A stretch of 8,326 bases of DNA. It comes from Thermoplasmata archaeon (GTDB taxonomy: Archaea; Thermoplasmatota; E2; UBA202; JdFR-43). The stretch spans positions 1-8,326 of the forward strand of contig JAGGSX010000019.1 of assembly GCA_021158865.1 (NCBI GenBank). The letters are read 5' to 3'. The notes beneath the pieces are model-generated. The model was not told where the DNA came from. It searched no databases and was given only the letters and a program-made list of their open reading frames with translations. Made by a program: the position numbers and the translations under genes. This document shows, piece by piece, positions 6,168 through 8,326 of this stretch; within the stretch, counting starts at the first letter, position 1, and every line of letters starts with the position of its first letter.

Positions 6168-6805
6168 ATGTTGCTAAATTTATTATAGGAATGCTTTTGC
6201 TTTCATATTCATCATACCAAGATTTGAAATATAGAGAAGCAGATAACTGGATATGGATTGCAATCGCATTGACAGGCATATTTTTCATTTTCTTTGATTT
6301 AAGAAAATGGATGCTGATTTTAATTTCAATCTCTATTTCTGTAACGATTGCATTTCTATTATATCTATTTGGAATGGGAGGAGCAGATTCAAAAGCATTG
6401 ATGTCGTTATCTTTTTTAAATCCATTGCCTCCTTCTTTTTCAATCTTTCATTCTCCTATATTTATATTTCCAATAACAATTTTGATAAATTCTCTTTTGC
6501 TTATATTGCCACTTCCAATATTTTTCTTTATATACAATCTTTATAAAAAAAATGCAGAATTTCCATATTGCTTTTTTGGCTATAAAATGAATGCAAGAGA
6601 AGCAGAAAAAAAATTTGTTTGGTCAATGGAAAGAGATGGTAAAAAAAGCATAATGCCTCAGAAAGAAGAAGATTTAAAAAAATATGGAAATAAAGAAATA
6701 TGGGTCACGCCAAAAATACCATTCCTTTTATTTATAGCTACTGGATATGCAGTTTCATTCATATTTGGAGATGTCCTATTTTTCCTTGTTTCCTTCCTCC
6801 AGTAA
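6155..6805 (+). CDS. A24-family prepilin/preflagellin peptidase, archaeal class II
   Basis: This integral membrane aspartic protease would cut the signal peptides of archaellins, pilins or other type IV pilin-like proteins. The first catalytic aspartate is Asp23 in YQDLKYREADNW, and the second is Asp78 in the GMGGADSKALMSL block (GxGD-type motif). There are hydrophobic helices at about 7-20, 33-47, 52-72, 96-127 and 190-213. The C-terminal part (about 139-210, with FGYKMNAREAEKKF and IWVTPKIPFLL) fits the archaeal A24 C-terminal domain known from class II enzymes such as EppA. The gene starts inside the last 13 bases of the surface-protein gene in another frame, so translation is probably coupled. 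No pilin or archaellin gene is visible, and the surface protein has an ordinary signal peptide, so the true substrate is unknown. Its 3' end overlaps the opposite-strand response regulator by 30 bases. Confidence 0.85.
   Translation: MEEIDVAKFIIGMLLLSYSSYQDLKYREADNWIWIAIALTGIFFIFFDLRKWMLILISISISVTIAFLLYLFGMGGADSKALMSLSFLNPLPPSFSIFHSPIFIFPITILINSLLLILPLPIFFFIYNLYKKNAEFPYCFFGYKMNAREAEKKFVWSMERDGKKSIMPQKEEDLKKYGNKEIWVTPKIPFLLFIATGYAVSFIFGDVLFFLVSFLQ
6776..6805. other. 30-base tail-to-tail overlap of two coding sequences
   Basis: The last nine codons plus stop of the peptidase (+) lie opposite the last codons of the response regulator (-). Both frames end in clear stop codons (TAA at 6803-6805; TAG on the minus strand at 6776-6778), so neither mRNA can end before the other coding sequence is entered. 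Confidence 0.8.
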
Positions 6806-7393
6806 TTTTTCTATTTCATTAAGTCTTTTTTTCAATGATTCTATAAGTCTTTTCTGGCTCAATATAACATTTCTTACAGACATGCTTAATTCTTCAGTAG
6901 CAGAATCAACTATTACGCCAACCAGGCGGCGGTGCCTGTTTATTGCTTTTGTAAGTTTAAGGTATTCATTTGCCATATCCTCCCCGACTTTTTTCTTCAG
7001 CTCTTCATAAGTTTTCTTTGCTTCTCCCTCTCTTTCAAAAATATCTTTTATTTTCCTCAATAAAATTTCTTTTGTGAACGGCTTCACTATGTAATTTTCA
7101 ATCTTATCCAATGGCTTTTCTCTTGTATCTTCTGGAGTTAATGGAAGAGCGGTAAGCATTGACACAGGTATATCTTTCAATTCCTCATCTTCTTTCAATT
7201 TTTTCAGCGTTTCCCATCCATCCAATTTTGGCATAAGGACATCCAACAAAATCAAATCAGGCTTTTCCTTTCTTGCTTTCTTCAGGCATTCTTCCCCATC
7301 ATAAGCTCCTATGACTTCATATTCATCTTTCAGCATTTTTTTCACAATATCGACGATAGCGGGCTCATCATCAGCAACAATTATTTTTTTCAT
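6776..7393 (-). CDS. Response regulator: receiver domain with coiled-coil C-terminal region
   Basis: Residues 1-120 form a complete receiver domain: acidic pair Asp8/Asp9 in VADDEP, phosphate acceptor Asp51 in LILLDVLMPKLDG, Thr81 in SMLTAL and Lys104 in YIVKPF. All residues needed for phosphorylation are present. Residues 121-205 are strongly helical and charged (KKTYEELKKKVGEDM and later ESLKKRLNEIEKLLEE) and probably form a helical hairpin or coiled coil. No DNA-binding helix-turn-helix or enzyme domain is visible, so output is probably by protein contact. The gene is coupled to the upstream ATPase by an ATGA overlap and has a strong AGGAGGT site 6 bases before its ATG. No histidine kinase is in the window, so the phosphate donor must be encoded elsewhere, unless the ATPase itself affects the regulator. 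The stop codon lies inside the convergent peptidase gene. Confidence 0.93.
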   Translation of the reverse strand: MKKIIVADDEPAIVDIVKKMLKDEYEVIGAYDGEECLKKARKEKPDLILLDVLMPKLDGWETLKKLKEDEELKDIPVSMLTALPLTPEDTREKPLDKIENYIVKPFTKEILLRKIKDIFEREGEAKKTYEELKKKVGEDMANEYLKLTKAINRHRRLVGVIVDSATEELSMSVRNVILSQKRLIESLKKRLNEIEKLLEEGNKEK

Positions 7394-8046
7394 TTTGCAA
7401 CCTCCTGCAACCTTATCAGAATATCTCTTATTGTATCTGAAGATTCTATAATATCTTTAACAAGCTGCTTCCCAAATGGCTGGAAGTCCTCGCCGCCGCC
7501 CGCCTCTATCCTCTTTCTTATCATTTCAAGCATGATATCCATTGGTGGCTTCTCGAGCTGTATTTTTTCTATGTCTCGCCCTTTAAAATATTTTTTTAAA
7601 TCTTCAACAACTTCAACAGATGCCATCACAATCGAAAGATGTAATTCGCTCTCATCCAGTTTGCTTATGATATATTTCCATATATTATCATCTTTTACAT
7701 ATTCAACTTCATCAATCAAAATTGCCACAGGAATTTCTGTATACTTCTTTCTAAAAAAAACCCGTGAAAAAAATGATGGTCTTATGTTTTTTTCAATCTT
7801 TTCTTTAAAATCTTCAAATTTTAAATCATCCCCTCCATGAAAAAATATTGGCTTTATTTTATAAATTGGAGCAAATTTATTCATCCATAGCAAAAATGTT
7901 GTTTTTCCCATACCCGTTTTTCCAAGAAGCCAGAAGCAATCACTTTTGCTTCCTATTATCTTTAAGAGTATTTTCCTGGCATCTTCTTTATATACCATGA
8001 ATGCAGGATTTGGTTCATTCGGATTTAGAAATATATTTTCTGGCAT
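7390..8046 (-). CDS. AAA+-type P-loop ATPase paired with a response regulator
   Basis: The protein (218 residues) has a Walker A motif at 42-49 (GKTGMGKT) and a Walker B motif at 107-113 (VAILIDE). A sensor-1-like strand lies at 138-143 (SIVMAS), a possible arginine finger at Arg157 (FKGRDIEKIQLEKPP), and a sensor-2-like Arg207 in DTIRDILIRL. The order resembles the AAA+ module of Orc1/Cdc6-like or STAND-type ATPases, but the winged-helix DNA-binding domain of Orc1/Cdc6 is absent, so I do not call it a replication initiator. It is probably a soluble switch or remodelling ATPase. Start at 8046 is supported by a TATA box 25 bases upstream, making the message leaderless. Its stop overlaps the response-regulator start (ATGA), so the two products are made together and may interact. 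The substrate is unknown. Confidence 0.85.
   Translation of the reverse strand: MPENIFLNPNEPNPAFMVYKEDARKILLKIIGSKSDCFWLLGKTGMGKTTFLLWMNKFAPIYKIKPIFFHGGDDLKFEDFKEKIEKNIRPSFFSRVFFRKKYTEIPVAILIDEVEYVKDDNIWKYIISKLDESELHLSIVMASVEVVEDLKKYFKGRDIEKIQLEKPPMDIMLEMIRKRIEAGGGEDFQPFGKQLVKDIIESSDTIRDILIRLQEVAK
7400..7406 (-). promoter_or_regulatory. Shine-Dalgarno site of the response regulator
   Basis: The minus strand reads AGGAGGT within the last codons of the ATPase gene, 6 bases before the response-regulator ATG at 7393. It shows that internal genes in this genome use ribosome sites while first genes can be leaderless. Confidence 0.75.
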
Positions 8047-8066
8047 CTTTCAATAAATATCCAATC

Positions 8067-8074
8067 CTTTATAT
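8067..8074 (-). promoter_or_regulatory. TATA box of the ATPase/response-regulator operon (leaderless)
   Basis: The minus strand reads ATATAAAG, centred 25 bases before the ATG at 8046. No Shine-Dalgarno sequence precedes the ATG. This sits in the 71-base gap after the upstream minus-strand gene ending at 8118. Confidence 0.55.
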
Positions 8075-8117
8075 GTCTTTCACTTTTTATTGATAGCTTT
8101 GATTTATGTTTTACCTA

Positions 8118-8326
8118 TTATATTCCACCGTTCCACTGGCTCTGCTGACTCACTGAAACAAAGAATCCATTGCCTTGTTCAATAGCAAAGTCAGGAGCCC
8201 CAGGAACATAAACATCAAAATCATTTTTGCTGTTATTCCATTTCAATATGAGATTGCATCCTGCTATGCTGTTGTATATATCGCTTGCATTTGTTTGCTC
8301 TTCTTTAAACCATCCAAGGCTATTCC
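8118..8326 (-). CDS. C-terminal fragment of an archaeal surface/secreted protein (5' end outside window)
   Basis: Translating the minus strand in the frame whose last complete codon ends at 8324 gives 68 open residues to TAA at 8118-8120, followed at once by TAG. The frame begins NSLGWFKEEQTNASDIYN, continues with SIAGCNLILKWNNSKNDFDV, then YVPGAPDFAIEQGNGFFVSV and SQQSQWNGGI. From memory, the pattern Trp, then TNAS...I.GC..I..WN, YVPGAPDF.I..G.GFFV and a final S.WNGG is a recurrent domain at the ends of large secreted proteins of Thermoplasmata and methanogens. I know no biochemical function for it. No membrane helix follows, so attachment to the cell, if any, would lie upstream of the visible part. 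It runs in the same direction as the ATPase operon, which has its own promoter in the 71-base gap. Confidence 0.7.
   Translation of the reverse strand, partial: NSLGWFKEEQTNASDIYNSIAGCNLILKWNNSKNDFDVYVPGAPDFAIEQGNGFFVSVSQQSQWNGGI

Noticed and set aside
6923..6938. CAGGC/GCCTG hairpin inside the response-regulator gene
   Set aside because: The arms are five bases within codons for HRRL and part of the GC-rich islet already reported. There is no reason to see it as a terminator.
7532..7840. 102-codon + strand open frame inside the ATPase gene
   Set aside because: It is Ser/Phe-rich, antisense to the Walker B region and without start signals, so it is a shadow.
7390..8046. Reading the ATPase as an Orc1/Cdc6 replication initiator marking an origin
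   Set aside because: The winged-helix DNA-binding domain is absent, the protein is about half the usual length, and no origin-type repeats are seen in the adjacent 71-base gap.

Overview
The window looks like an AT-rich archaeal chromosome segment (GC judged by eye at about one third). It is probably euryarchaeal, and Thermoplasmatota is my best guess. The evidence is: TATA boxes about 25-27 bases before start codons (leaderless transcripts), a class II archaeal A24 prepilin peptidase with its archaeal C-terminal extension, an archaeal-style class V aminotransferase, a PKD/beta-propeller surface protein with a C-terminal membrane anchor, and the tail of another archaeal surface protein. No rRNA, tRNA, CRISPR array or insertion sequence was seen.

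Layout. Bases 1-231 hold the C-terminal end of a membrane protein on the + strand. It converges on a two-gene minus-strand unit: a short serine recombinase (449-1276) and, 4 bases downstream, a 66-residue two-helix membrane protein (244-444). The 1277-1479 gap is a divergent promoter region with a 21-base dyad and a 10-base palindrome. To its right is a small SAM-dependent enzyme that resembles the catalytic half of nicotianamine synthase (1480-2043). A leaderless promoter then drives a class V aminotransferase (2161-3228) and 5-formyltetrahydrofolate cyclo-ligase (3233-3796), a pair that suggests serine/glycine and one-carbon metabolism. Next come a 779-residue secreted protein (seven-bladed propeller, three PKD domains, C-terminal membrane anchor; 3828-6167) and an A24 peptidase (6155-6805) that overlaps its end.

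The right part is on the minus strand. A leaderless AAA+-type ATPase (7390-8046) is coupled through ATGA to a receiver-only response regulator with a coiled-coil tail (6776-7393), whose end overlaps the peptidase gene by 30 bases. At the right edge (8118-8326) is the C-terminal piece of another surface protein.

The most notable points are the shortened nicotianamine-synthase-like gene with two dyads in front of it, the kinase-less ATPase/response-regulator operon, the surface-protein/peptidase pair, and a G-rich nine-base motif (GGCGRCGRY) that recurs once in six of the genes although the DNA is AT-rich. I found no system that I can call new with confidence.
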